Positions 43,951 through 54,662 of a DNA stretch of 64,000 bases are shown one piece after another. The position numbers and the translations under genes are program-made. Each line of letters opens with the position of its first letter. Position 1 is the stretch's first letter. This stretch comes from Anthoceros angustus (taxonomy: Eukaryota; Streptophyta; Anthocerotopsida; Anthocerotales; Anthocerotaceae): contig MU008166.1 of the NCBI GenBank assembly GCA_010909165.1, positions 620,001-684,000 on the forward strand, written 5' to 3'. The notes beneath the pieces were generated by a model. That model made no database searches and was not told the DNA's origin. It was given only the letters and a program-made list of their open reading frames with translations.

Positions 43951-44890
43951 TAGGGCATTTGGAGTTCATGATCGAGTGCTTGGTGCATAGGTTGAGACCA
44001 CAGATGGGTGACCAGGTGCGGGCGCACGGCGTTGAGAGGAGTGCGGACGAGAGCCGTTGAGAGGAGGGCGGAGGGAGCCGTTGAGAGGAGCGACGACGGA
44101 AGCCCGTTGCCGGAGAGGGAGACACTGGAAAGAAAGAGAGGCATGCCGGCCTCATGCCTCTCGGCTTTGCAATGGGCGTGGCCACACGGGCGGTATGAAT
44201 GGCAGGGCTCATTAAGTTTGCGTTAGCCTTAGGAGACGGGGGTCCAAACTGTGTCGGTTTGGACAATCCATGGTGGTCGGTCCAAACTGACACATTTTGA
44301 GACCAGGACGTGGCATCCTTGAATACGAGCTTCCAAAGCACAAAACATCGCTGAACAATCTGACAGGAGCCGACACTTACCGTTTCATTATGGCCAAGTG
44401 CGTTCTTTATCATGTTATGAGTTAGAAAGTCCCCGAGATCTTATCATGTATGTGGGCCTCGGTGAATGAGGACCGCCAGGCCGATGTGAAGGGACCATGG
44501 TCCATATGTGCCTCGTGGCATTCCGGACTCCATGTCATCCAGTCTCAAGGTGTCAGTCATACCTAACGAGATCGCTTCGGTATGAAGCTCTAAGCACAAA
44601 ATGAAAATGTGCCAGCAGTAGGCCATGACTTGCACTGCGCGCATTCTCTTGGCCCCCTTTTCCACAATTCTTCTGCATTTGGCTCTTTTTTTCCACGGCT
44701 CAGGCTTGCAGGACCTGTGCGAAGTAGGCGTTTTAAGCGTTGGACTGTTAGTTTGTGTGGCACCATGGCCTCCCTTCCCTGAAGTGAGAGATCGCAAGTG
44801 CCTCCGACTCCGGATGAGGAGGCGGAGATCACTGGTCTGATGCGGTGGTGCAAGATTGAAGAGGCAAGATTGTTAGAAGAGAACAACTAG
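43951..44890. other. Unassigned region after the chromovirus
   Basis: No gene is recognised. There are three copies of gccgttgagaggag between 44030 and 44090 and an imperfect inverted repeat around ggtccaaactgtgtcggtttggac (44230-44260). Confidence 0.4.
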
Positions 44891-44906
44891 TTTTAAGGGG
44901 AGAGAT

Positions 44907-46600
44907 GTTAGAATAAATAGGTTTTAGGGTTTGGTGATAACTATTCTCACTACCATATATGCAACGCAAGGGCGAAAACGGCACATGGGCATCCCCGCTC
45001 CCTTGATTACCAAATCTACTGATTTTATGAGTGAGCCGCGAAGATAGAAGCGTCCGGGGTTATGGCTAAAATCCCCTCTTTTTTTGGGCAAAAATCCGTA
45101 TTCGCTTTTTTTTTGGGCTTTTTTTAAGGGTGTTTGCTAATTTTAATGTGATGTTCAAACCCGCGGCACCACATCCTACATGTTCATTTGGTCACAATGT
45201 GACGCATCCATGGTAGAGCACCGCGATTTTGAAGAGGTGAAGACAATCAGAACCGTCAGTTATATGCTATTTGTGCATGTTCGCCGTTCATCCCATACAA
45301 GTGTTTTTGTTAGAAAACAGATAGCACAAGATGAGTGCCCAAACAAGTTTGCGCACCCAACGTGATAATGTACAAGCTTGTTTGCGCAAAATGAGCAAGA
45401 AGATCTAGGTGCGCAAACATGTTTGCGCACTTGGGGGCAAGAAGACGCAGGTTTGCGCACCTAGGAGCAAGAGGGCCCAGGTGGGCGAACAAGTGCACGC
45501 ACCAGGGGACAAAGGCGCCCAAGTGGGCGAACAAGTGCGCGCACCAGGGGACCCAAGTTGGGTGAACAATTGCGTGCACCATGGGGCAAGGGGGCCCAGG
45601 TGCACGCATAAGTGCGCGCACCAAGGGGCAAGGAGGCCCAGGTGCGCGCACTTGTGCGCACACCCAGGGTCATGGAGGGCCTAGGGGCATGAACCCATAT
45701 GGTTCACGCCTCCTAGTGCATTCCCTGACGGTTCACCCAAAGAAAAAAAGAGCAAAAAATCTGAAAATACGAAAATATCCCAAAAATCCAATTTTTTGAG
45801 GCAAGTGTGCATACTTGTGTGCGCACTTGCCCTTGGTATTTTTCTGCGCTGTTTTTGTTTTTTTTATATTTTTATTGTTTTAAAAGGTTCCTTTCGGCGT
45901 TTTCAACCCTTTTTATGCACCTCCCTAATGCGGATATGTCCTTATCTAAACTTAGCCCTCATCTTTTTTCTAGTGGTTACAACTTTGAACTAGTAGTGAG
46001 AACCTTTTGCATCTTTTGAATCTTGAGACATTTGGCATGGGTCCAGCTCCAAGTGCAGACCATACCACTCTCATTCTCGCACTGCACGCGCATCAAGAAG
46101 AGCATCAGGTCAATGAAGATATTATTGTCTCGATGTCTAAGAAACAAAGTCCTGTAGAATTTCTAGAGCGAGAGTATAGTCTTAGGATTGACTGGTACGA
46201 GAGAAAGGTTGGTGCGCAAACAAGTTTGTGCACTAGAATGACAGCAAGCCCTAAAAACTCTAAATGTTTGTACGCATGCCGGTTGTGAGAATGACCTTCT
46301 TTTAGGAAGGCTCAGAATTGGATGAAGTATTAAATCAAATATGTTTGTGCACGCGTAAACAAGATCTAAACTCTTCAAAATGGCCGTTTTTAGTGTGGAT
46401 TTTTTAGCATGCAATTTGGGGTTTGCAGAAGTTTGTGTGCAAAAAGGGGTTCCTGGAGAAACCCCTATCTACCCAGATGGTGTTATATAAGGGTCCTGAA
46501 GGCTGTGTTCTATACACTTGATCTTCAGTAGATCCTCAATAGAAGAAGAATATACCAGATCCTCAATAAAAGAAGCAAACAACAGCGTACAGGAAATTGG
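44907..46600 (+). repeat. Possible long LTR or retrotransposon end
   Basis: TGTTAGAATAAATAG directly follows a purine tract (aaggggagaga, 44895-44905), the arrangement of a polypurine tract and LTR start. Near the other end lie a tatataag box (about 46483) and aataaa (46565), as in an LTR promoter and R region. No second copy and no primer site were found, so this is tentative. A small open frame at 46007-46288 has no recognised domain. Confidence 0.3.
45355..45680. repeat. GC-rich minisatellite (about 48-bp unit)
   Basis: Six or seven imperfect copies carry gcgcaccaggggacaa and gggcccaggtgggcgaacaag-type blocks. The start of the array is richer in gcaaacatgtttgcgc palindromes. It keeps open frames on both strands only because the unit lacks stops. 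Confidence 0.8.
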
Positions 46601-47905
46601 AGCAAAAAGTAAGCACGATCGACAATGGTGTGCTCCTAGGATCCCATGACAGGAGGTTTGTAAGGTTCAATGGTAGGAGGTTTGCAGGGTTCCGTGGCAG
46701 GAGGTGTGCAAGATCTATTGTAGGAGCTGGTCTGGGATATGTGGCAGGAGTTGGTCTGGGAAAGGTGGCAAGAAGTGATTTGGATACCATCAAGATGCTC
46801 CAATTGCGTGAACTTGTGGCGGGCGATGAGTTAACCTATTCTTTCGAGAAGACAAGAGCGGACGACAAGAGCAGCGCATATCTATTTCATCTGCGGGGTT
46901 CATCAGCACAGACTAATCACTTTGCAACTATTGACCACAACATGTTGGATCTTTCTAAATGCAGTCAGCATCTCTTAAGTGCCGCAACTTAAGGCATGTC
47001 CCTATGTTTGTTTGTTTATTTCTACAAGCTTGTGGCCTAGTATAATGTGTCACCTTCTGAGGTTTGGTTGTAAATTTGCGCACCTTTTCAAAAGGCTGAG
47101 ACACTGAAGATCGGTGACGTTCACATTCTTGGTTGCATAAGCAATAGCATACTTTGTATAAGGAACGCCAAGTTCTAATTAAGGTAATGCTGCTTTACAT
47201 CCCACTCTAAATCTATGCCCCTTTTCTACATGAATGTCAGTTGCAAACTTTGTGAGCTAATGTAGCTGTCCACTTCACAACGCGATAGGTTGTGTCATGG
47301 CTTGAAGAGATAATATAGAGTATATATAATGAAGGTGGTAGGCTATGGGCCGAATACCTAGGTTGATATGATGTGATATATATGTGTGTGTTATTCATGG
47401 ATGTCATGTAGCATATATGTGGATGTGTGGTGTATGGCATGATGGTAGGGTATGGATATTATATGTTCATATGTATTTAGATTAAAATATTAAAATATTA
47501 AAAGTATAATAATAAAGCATATTTATATAATATAAATTTAAAATAGATATAATATCTAATTAGCTATGGCATGAGTCTTAGATATGTAGTTGTGATCCAA
47601 TATCGATTGAATTTTCAATAGTTTTTCTTGAAAATTTATCTTCTGAAAAATAAAACGATAATATACTTGTCCCACACCTTGTCTTTCTTCCATTGCAAAC
47701 TACAACGCTGGTTGTTGCATGTTCATTGCAATCTAGTTGTTGCATGCATACGAAGGAGAGCTAAAAATAATTTCTTTATTCACGTGATAAGAATTTTGAT
47801 AATTATTTTTTATAATTTATTTTAATAATTTAGATAATATATTTTTTGGGAGACTTATTTAAGAGACTCATTATATTATAATTCTATTTGCATACTTATC
47901 TAAAC
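46601..47905. other. AT-rich unassigned region
   Basis: One open frame (46597-46992, 131 codons) begins with Gly/Arg-rich repeats, from aggaggtttg-type units at 46650-46740, and has no recognised domain. The rest (47000-47905) is AT-rich with tata runs and shows no gene. Confidence 0.4.
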
Positions 47906-48036
47906 TGTGAAGCCTAGGGCTTCACAAACATACTAGGCCATGAGCTCGCTTGGCCATGGACAGCTACAGTAAAGGAGTCCGGGCCAAGTTGCCCTCTTGT
48001 CGGGCTACGAGTAGCCCGAGCATAAATAGGAGTTCC

Positions 48037-48074
48037 CCAACGGAATAAATAGGAGTTCCTATTTATTCCGTTGG
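48037..48074. repeat. Perfect palindrome (18-bp arms)
   Basis: The arm ccaacggaataaatagga is followed by gt and its exact reverse complement. The sequence could form a hairpin in DNA or RNA. Confidence 0.9.
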
Positions 48075-48364
48075 TTGTGTTATTTTAGCTTGTGAGTATC
48101 CCAGCTAGCACCCCATATCACTTCTAAAACTACTAGAAGTGTGTATTTAAGGACACTTATCGCTGTGTATTTATCCCATATTTGTACTCGTATATGTTAC
48201 TCTTCACAAGGCAACAAGACCGTTTACAAAGTTCCATGGTTCGTGGCCAACCATAGTCACTCAAAACTTGTTGTCACAACTATGAATGATACATGATAAT
48301 TACCAGCTCATTCTACTCTATTATTTTCTGTATGACTATTTGTTTTTTATATTCCTAGTTTAGT

Positions 48365-48394
48365 ATCCTCTCGACCCAATTGGGTTGAGAGGAT
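48365..48394. repeat. Near-perfect palindrome (15-bp arms)
   Basis: The arm atcctctcgacccaa is followed directly by its reverse complement with one mismatch. It lies just before the proposed right edge of the LTR-like segment. Confidence 0.85.
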
Positions 48395-48720
48395 TCTTAG
48401 CATTGGCTGCCTTGGCGGTGTTGTAGGCCATGGAATATTTTAATTTAAAATATTATAACATGCAGCTAGGGATAGGTATTAAAACAATAAGATATGAACT
48501 AGACCCCTTTAAAGTGGATTTGACAATATGGGGTTTTTATTTCATATTTTTTTACATGCCTTCACAACTCCAAAGCAAGGAATCTGACATGCCCTATGAC
48601 AGCGGGGTTCGACCGAATTTTCTTTTATAGGAAATATTTGTTACTTTTAGAAAATAGAATATTGATGTAAGTTTTCATGTCGTAAGTGGGGTTGTTATTC
48701 TACACTTAATGAATCGAGAT

Positions 48721-49190
48721 TGAGTGTTAGAAGCCCATCTCGGCTTGTGTTAGCAACCCATCTGGGTTTGTGTTAGAAGCCTATCCAGGTTTGAGTTTTT
48801 GAAGACCATTCAAACTTGAGTATTAGAAGCCTATCCATGCTTGAGTTTTAGAAGACCATTCAAACTTGAATGTTACAAGCCTATCCGAGCTTGAGTATCC
48901 AAGCTCGGTTAGAAGCCTATTCGAGCTTGAGTATCTAGGTTCGAGTGTTAGAAGCCTCCAAGCTTGAGTGTTAGAAGCCTACCCACGCGTTTGAGTGTTA
49001 GAAGCCTACCCACGTTTGAGTGTTAGAAGCCTACCCAGGCTTGTCAGTGTTAGAAGCCTGCTCGAGCTTGAATGTTAGAAGCCCATCCGGGTATGAGTGT
49101 GAGAAGCTCGTCCAGGCATGAGAGTTACCCATCTGGGTAAGAGTGTCACAAGCTATCTGGGATTGAATATTAGAAGCCTCTTTGGACTTA
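48721..49190. repeat. Minisatellite, about 27-bp unit (gtgttagaagcctatccaggcttga type)
   Basis: Roughly 17 diverged copies of gttagaagcc plus a variable atcc/accc plus gcttgag follow one another. Individual units differ in the central bases and in length. No coding role is seen. Confidence 0.85.
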
Positions 49191-50278
49191 ATGTCAAATC
49201 TTTTAACCTTTGAAAGTCCCTTAAGGATATGCTTCATGTTCTCTTGGCTGGATGAATTTGGTTGGATCGGGCCAACTAGTTGGGATTGAATCTGTTAGAA
49301 CCGGGGCTGAGAAATGCCTTCAAGGTTGGCCCTACTGGCCCTACACGTCTGTAAGTTGGGCTCATGGTTAGGTGGCAAAGAAAATGTATTTCTTAAAGGT
49401 GTGCGAACATAGGGCTCTATGAGCCGCCATCATCTTAATGAGTACTAGGGAAATTTATGTGAAGGCTAAGCACTATAAGAGAGGTCCCATATTCTGTAAT
49501 TTTAGGCTTGACAAACTGCAGGGCTTTGTCCTCAAGCCTTATAACAATTTCTCTTTTATTCTGTGCATGATGTTTGCGAGCTGGTGCGCAAGCTTGCAAG
49601 TCTACCCCTTTGCTCACGTTTTCTGTTGCTATATGTTGCCTTTGAACTAGGCGCATTAGCAAGAGTCTGGAGCCCGCTTGCACCTGCCTTACCGTTTGAT
49701 GAAACAGTGTCGTGTGAAGCACCGCTGTGCAATTGCTGTCACTGACCAGAGTCATCATTATTTCGTGTTGAAGCCTAGTGTGAAACACTGAGTTGTGAGG
49801 CCCCATGCTCATTCAACAACTGGCACCCTTGTCAGGACCTCTCAAGAGTGGAAGGCCGGCTACCTGACAACTTAAACCCTGATTTGTTAGTGGTTGTCTG
49901 ACTGACTAAATGAGCTTTTTTCTGGCTTCCCTTTAAATTCACCTAGTAGGTCCAACTCCCCCCTCTTGCCCCGTCCCACCTCCTCCCGCCCCTCCCCTAC
50001 CGCCACCCTTTGTTAGCATGAGGTTCATGGGTGGGTACATTAGAAACAAGCCCATCTCACAAGCCTTGCCAAAACCCAAGATACTTACCGATCTCTTGAG
50101 AAGATTTAGGTGTGTAATTTAAGTAGGAATGGTTGGCAGGCAATTGGCCTTTTCGCTTGGACGTGTCTGTGCATTCTATCCTATACCATTTGCAATGCTA
50201 CGGCCAGACAACCTCTCTAGGTACCCTTTGGTCTAGCCAATTCCCCAACCCTCTTTCAAGTATAGATTGTAAGACCCT
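49191..50278. other. Unassigned region before the gag fragment
   Basis: No gene or strong repeat. It may be decayed 5' sequence of the retrotransposon whose gag follows. Confidence 0.35.
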
Positions 50279-50905
50279 TTGATGGCCTTCTTGAGTTCAG
50301 AGTCTGCAATGGCTGGAAGGTACGTTGACTCTGCTGCCCTCCCACAATTTTTTGGCTCCCCCGGTGAAGACCCGGACGAGCACCTGCAGTTGTTCAAAAG
50401 AGTGCTCAAAACTAAGATGCTTGGTTCAAAAAGGAATTATTTGAAGCTCTTCCCTGCGTCGCTCTAAAGTGAGGCCAAAGTGTGGTTTGAGAATCTCTAT
50501 GATGTTGGTAGAACGGACATGGCAACCTTGTGTTCCTCCTTCCTAGCCTAGTTTCGAAGTAAAACGTTTTTGCTGCTTGCTGCAAGGAAGAGCTTAGTTG
50601 ACTATGTGAAGGACAGAAAGAGAGCATCATTGACTATATCGAGAAAACCTGGGCCCTTGTCTGGAAGCTTGGTGCCTACCCAAGTTGCTGCTGGCCCGTT
50701 GGGATTTAGGGTCATGGAAAGGTTGGATGAAGACACTGCCCACGAGGAACGACTTGTACAACTTTGCAGACTTGATGAAGAGAGAAGGTCGGCAGCTGAG
50801 CAGATGTGCCAAAGGAAGAACGAGATTAAGCAAAGCTTTGATGAGAGTAGGGTGGTGTTTGAGTTGGCGCCAGTGGTCTACTCTAGGTGTTTCTTAAGGA
50901 TAATT
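50279..50905 (+). pseudogene. Decayed retrotransposon gag fragment
   Basis: The start (50279-50467) encodes L-P-Q-F-F-G-S-P-G-E-D-P-D-E-H-L, typical of gag proteins whose first helix follows an F-x-G motif. After a stop at 50465-50467 the same frame continues with S-E-A-K-V-W-F-E-N-L, then another stop. A Q/E/R-rich segment follows at 50570-50905. No pol follows. It is a short orphan of a gypsy-type element, separate from elements 1 and 2 because the protein blocks differ. Confidence 0.6.
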
Positions 50906-51160
50906 TAACTATCTGTCATGTTTGGAACTCCACAATCAAGCGTCCTTCGGATGGATTAGTACTTGGATGGGGTACCACTTGGCCCTCATCCCCCATTTCA
51001 TGGGCCTACGAGGTCCTTATTGTAAAAGTCGTATGCAGTGTGCGGGGCCGTGTGTTGTAAGAGCCCTACAGAGCTATTCCTAATGAAATCATGGTATGGG
51101 ACTTTGATGTATATTTCAAAATACCTATAAAATCTCCAAATTCGCTAAAACAAATGACAT

Positions 51161-51575
51161 CAGGGTGTCATTTTGACCCCGTCCCAAGCTCGGTCCCGGT
51201 CCCGGCATGTGTTAAAAAAAACATGGGACCGGAGGTTCTTCAGGAGTCCGGTCCCCACCCTCGGTCCCCTAGGGGACCGAGGGTTCATAAAAAATCCGAT
51301 TTAAAATTAATAAATTATTTAATTTTATATCAAGGATTTATAATTATTATGGACAAATGGACTCATCTTATCATGGACGCAGTCTGCCTACTGGGCTGCA
51401 GTCTACGGACTCCGCAGTCTTTTATATTATTTATAAATTATTTATAAATTATTTATAAATTATTTATTATATTTAGTGACCAAGGGTCGCAAAAGGCCGC
51501 AGTCCCTCCTCGGTCCGGGACCAAGCGTAACCAGCTAAGCAGCGTGAGATAGTACTCGGTCAAAATGACACCCTG
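51161..51575. mobile_element. Small non-autonomous hAT-like element
   Basis: Both ends carry CAGGGTGTCATTTTGACC in inverted orientation (18 of 18 identical). They are flanked by exact 8-bp direct repeats aatgacat (51153-51160 and 51576-51583). An 8-bp duplication with CAGGG-type ends is typical of hAT elements. The 415-bp interior is AT-rich with taaattattta repeats and ggtcccggtcccgg-type blocks, and it codes for nothing. It must be moved by a transposase encoded elsewhere. Confidence 0.8.
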
Positions 51576-52435
51576 AATGACATGATCAACCATGATTTAG
51601 TAATCCACAAAGCTATCAAATGCCTTCGGCCAAATGCACACACAGTTATAAAAACGTCCCTATTAAGCATCATGTGCTTAGATTGGTACTTGGATAAGGT
51701 GCCTAGAGGGAGTGCAAGTAGCTTAGGCACCTCATGGTACAAGTTGTTAAGAGTGAAGTATAACATACTTTTTCTTCTTCTATTGAGACCCTCAATCCAT
51801 TTCATCCAAGTGGACCATCATAGACTCTTTCTTCTTCTATGAAGACATTTCTGGGAACTATTTATTATGAAAATAAATTATTTAATTTTATATCAAGGAT
51901 TTATAATTATTATGGACAAATGGACTCATCTTATCATGGCGATCGCCCTCTTTGGGCTGCAGTCTACGGACTCCATGATCTTTTATATTATTTATAAATT
52001 ATTTATAAATTATTTATAAATTATTTATTATATTTAGTGACCAAGGGTCGCAAAGGCCGCAGTCCCTCCTCGGTCCGGGACCGTAGCCAGAGCTAGGCAG
52101 TCCGGGACCGAGATAGTACTCGGTCAAAATGACACCCTGAATGACATGATCAACCATGATTTAGTAATCCACAAAGCTATCAAATGCCTTCGGCCAAATG
52201 CACACAGCTATAAAACGTCCTATTAAGCATCATGTGCTTAGATTGGTACTTGGATAAGGTGCCTAGAGGGAGTGCAAGTAGCTTAGGCACCTCATGGTAC
52301 AAGTTGTTAAGAGTGAAGTATAACATACTTTTTCTTCTTCTATTGAGACCCTCAATCCATTTCATCCAAGTGGACCATCATAGACTCTTTCTTCTTCTAT
52401 GAAGACATTTCTGGGAACTATTTATTATGAAAATA
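51309..52435 (+). repeat. Tandem duplication (~563 bp) covering the right half of the hAT-like element and its flank
   Basis: Copy 1 runs from 51309 and copy 2 from 51872, ending at 52435. The junction and both outer edges share aata, a 4-bp short homology. Copy 2 contains a second right end of the element (to 52139) and a third aatgacat (52140-52147), so duplication came after insertion. Copies differ by a few substitutions and small indels. Confidence 0.85.
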
Positions 52436-52892
52436 GGCAATTAACCCAGAACTGTTTATTTTGTAAATAGGCAGTTAATGATGCTAATCAAGAATTCTAT
52501 TAATTACCTACCTATTTAGAAACAATTAGGTATAAATACATGTCGGGGAAAAATAATTTCCTACAGCTTATGGACCTCCGGTCAGATGGAAGTATGAGTC
52601 TGACCACGTGCCACCCAACAACCGAATCATTACTTGTAGAGTTCACCGTTTGGCGGGAGACTCATCTTGGCTTTCTTTGCCAATCTTCACTGGCGAATGT
52701 CCTCAGGATGGTTTGGTGATGTAGAATCCCAGGATGTAGATTAACTATGGTGCACAGGGGAAAAGAAATGCATGTAGTTGCCTGAGTTGCTGTGGAGAAA
52801 GACTAGGCAATCTTGCATGCAGAACGTCGCTGAAACGGAGTGGCCGGTGGTTTGGGAGGTGTACATATTCAGGAGGTGAGCAAAAGGAGACA
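52436..52892 (+). other. 5' flank and leader of the GST-hemerythrin gene
   Basis: The first part (52436-52560) is AT-rich with two aaataggca(a/g)ttaa repeats and a tataaata box at about 52531. The rest may be leader. No short upstream frame stands out. Confidence 0.45.
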
Positions 52893-54662
52893 ATGGGTGC
52901 CTGCTTTGCCAAGCAAGGCAAAGCTGATTCATGCAAGCTTGAAAACCAGAAAGCATCAGCTAACGTTCCAGCTTCTGCGAAAGCTCAGCAGCCTGTGATT
53001 CCCCATCAGAATCGGCTGTTTGGCTTCAGGTTGTGTCCTTTCACAGCAAGAATCCGTCTGGCAATTCAAGCTAAGGGAGTGAAATTCGAGCAAGCTTGGG
53101 AACCTGGAACTGAGGATTGGTTCAACTTTGACTGGGTGGGAGCTGCAAGAGCTAGCCAGAAGGTTCTGGCCTTGCAGCATGGGGAGCGCATGGTGAGGGG
53201 ATCTCCAGATGCCATAATTGAGTACATAGATGAGACGTTCAGGGAGCCGCCCTTGATTCCCTCCGGAGATGTAGAAGAACCTGTCCGAGAGTGGACATCC
53301 TATGTCCGTGACAAGTTCAGCCCGCTAGTGAGCCAGCTTTTGTGTGATGGGAGCGAGGCCACCCAGCAGGAGCTTGTGCCGAAGTTGGACGCAGTATTTG
53401 AAAGGCTGGACCATGCTATGTGGTTGAACGGTACAGGAGGCCCGTTCTTCTTTGGATCCCAGTTTACCATGACTGATGTGTACTTGATCCCGTTCCTGGA
53501 TCTGGTTCAGCTTCTCACATATTTCCGGGGCATAGAAATCAGCTCCAGTTACTCTCGTTTACTGTCGTACAGCAAGAAGATGCAGAGCTTTTCGGTGCAT
53601 ATTCCGGTGAAGTTGGACATCGCTGTGTTGAAGTCGTCAATTGCCAAAAAGCTGTTGGACGGAGCTCCTCCACCAGTGCTGATCGTCACAACTTTACAGC
53701 ATAAGAGCATATTGGCTCACTTGGATAGGGTTGTGCAGCTTGCTGATGAGCTAGCAGGTCGGAAACAGGGCCTGGTGGCAACAAACCAGCAACAGGGCAT
53801 AAGCCAGATGAGACTCCTGTCAAAAAAGTATGGCCAGCTTGTGGAGATCATGCAGGAACATGCACAGATGGAGGAGAGATTTGTTTTCCCTGCGCTTGAG
53901 AATGTTCACACAGGTTGGTAGCTCCATGATAAGCGTTGAATGTGATGAATGGTATGGTCCAGGAGGGCTTGAATTTTTGCATTTTCCTCCTGGATGACAA
54001 GAAAATTGCTGGAGGCTGACAAGCTGTGCTCGCAGGTGTTACCCAGATGGCTGACAATGAGCATGCAAGACAGCTTCCCATCATGAATGGCATCCGGGAG
54101 GATATCAAGTCAATAACTGCTCTGGAAATGCGCAGCCCTGTTCGTGATGAGGCCCTTCACGCTCTAGCCATCCGTCTGCGAAAGTTTACGGTACCAAGCT
54201 TTATCACATGTGAAGGCAACTGCGGTTGCCAGCCGTTGTGCATGTTCCTGAAATTCGTCGTTCATTGCTTAGCATTTGGATGGCATTCATTTCATGTGGA
54301 ATGACATGCAGGAGCAAACTACAGAGCACTTTAAGGAGGAGGAGAGCAAGCTACTACCTGTGCTGCAACAGGCTGGACTAGGAGTAAAGCATCAGGAAGT
54401 CCTGGTTACAAAATCTTTGTGTGTGATGGAGTCATCTCATTCACATCTCCTCCCAAATCTCTTATCCACGCTCAGCCCAAACGAGATTCACCAGTACATG
54501 AATGTGGCTCAAAAGTGCCTGGGAGACAGCAAACCGGTTCTCCTTCGCAGGATGATACAGATGCTCAAGGCCGCAGATGAGGAACTGCAGAGCGTGTGGA
54601 AGGTGATTCAGGAAAAGCTTCCGGCTCTCGCAACCCGGTGGGACTGTGCTGCTGGATCCTAG
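52893..54662 (+). CDS. GSTH: Hemerythrin-class glutathione S-transferase (GST-hemerythrin fusion)
   Basis: Three exons, 52893-53913, 54036-54190 and 54312-54662, join in phase with GT...AG introns to give 508 residues. Residues about 41-120 are a thioredoxin-fold GST N-domain with a Cys-Pro-Phe active site (Cys48) and a G-S-P-D-A-I-I-E-Y glutathione-binding segment. Residues about 125-240 are the helical GST C-domain. Residues about 262-500 form a hemerythrin-like four-helix domain with a full candidate iron-ligand set: His270, His323-x3-Glu327, His350 and His398-x3-Glu402. The start MGAC fits N-myristoylation with a nearby palmitoylation Cys, so membrane attachment is possible. A catalytic Cys, not Ser, suggests thiol transfer or dehydroascorbate-type chemistry; this is inferred. 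This class is known from Physcomitrella. The start is chosen as the first ATG of a frame without upstream extension. No break is seen. Confidence 0.88.

Larger units (their letters stand above)
47907..48400 (+). repeat. LTR-like segment with palindromes
   Basis: It starts TGTGAAGCC inside the palindrome gtgaagcctagggcttcac (47907-47925), ends with ttagca at 48400, and contains a cataaatag box. It could be a solo LTR or a short element, but no target duplication or partner copy was found. Confidence 0.3.

Noticed and set aside
45310-45680. Overlapping frames on both strands in the GC-rich minisatellite
   Set aside because: The frames stay open because the repeated unit lacks stops, and the encoded repeats match nothing known.
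44907-46600. A complete copia element
   Set aside because: Only a purine tract, TG start and promoter-like motifs were seen; no copia gag, integrase or reverse transcriptase motif lies on either side.
48721-49190. CRISPR-like array
   Set aside because: Units are contiguous and diverged without true spacers, and the context is a plant nuclear genome, so it is a minisatellite.
53914-54035. Premature stop in the GST-hemerythrin gene at about 53921
   Set aside because: The stop lies in a GT...AG intron; splicing restores phase and gives the conserved hemerythrin His-containing segment.
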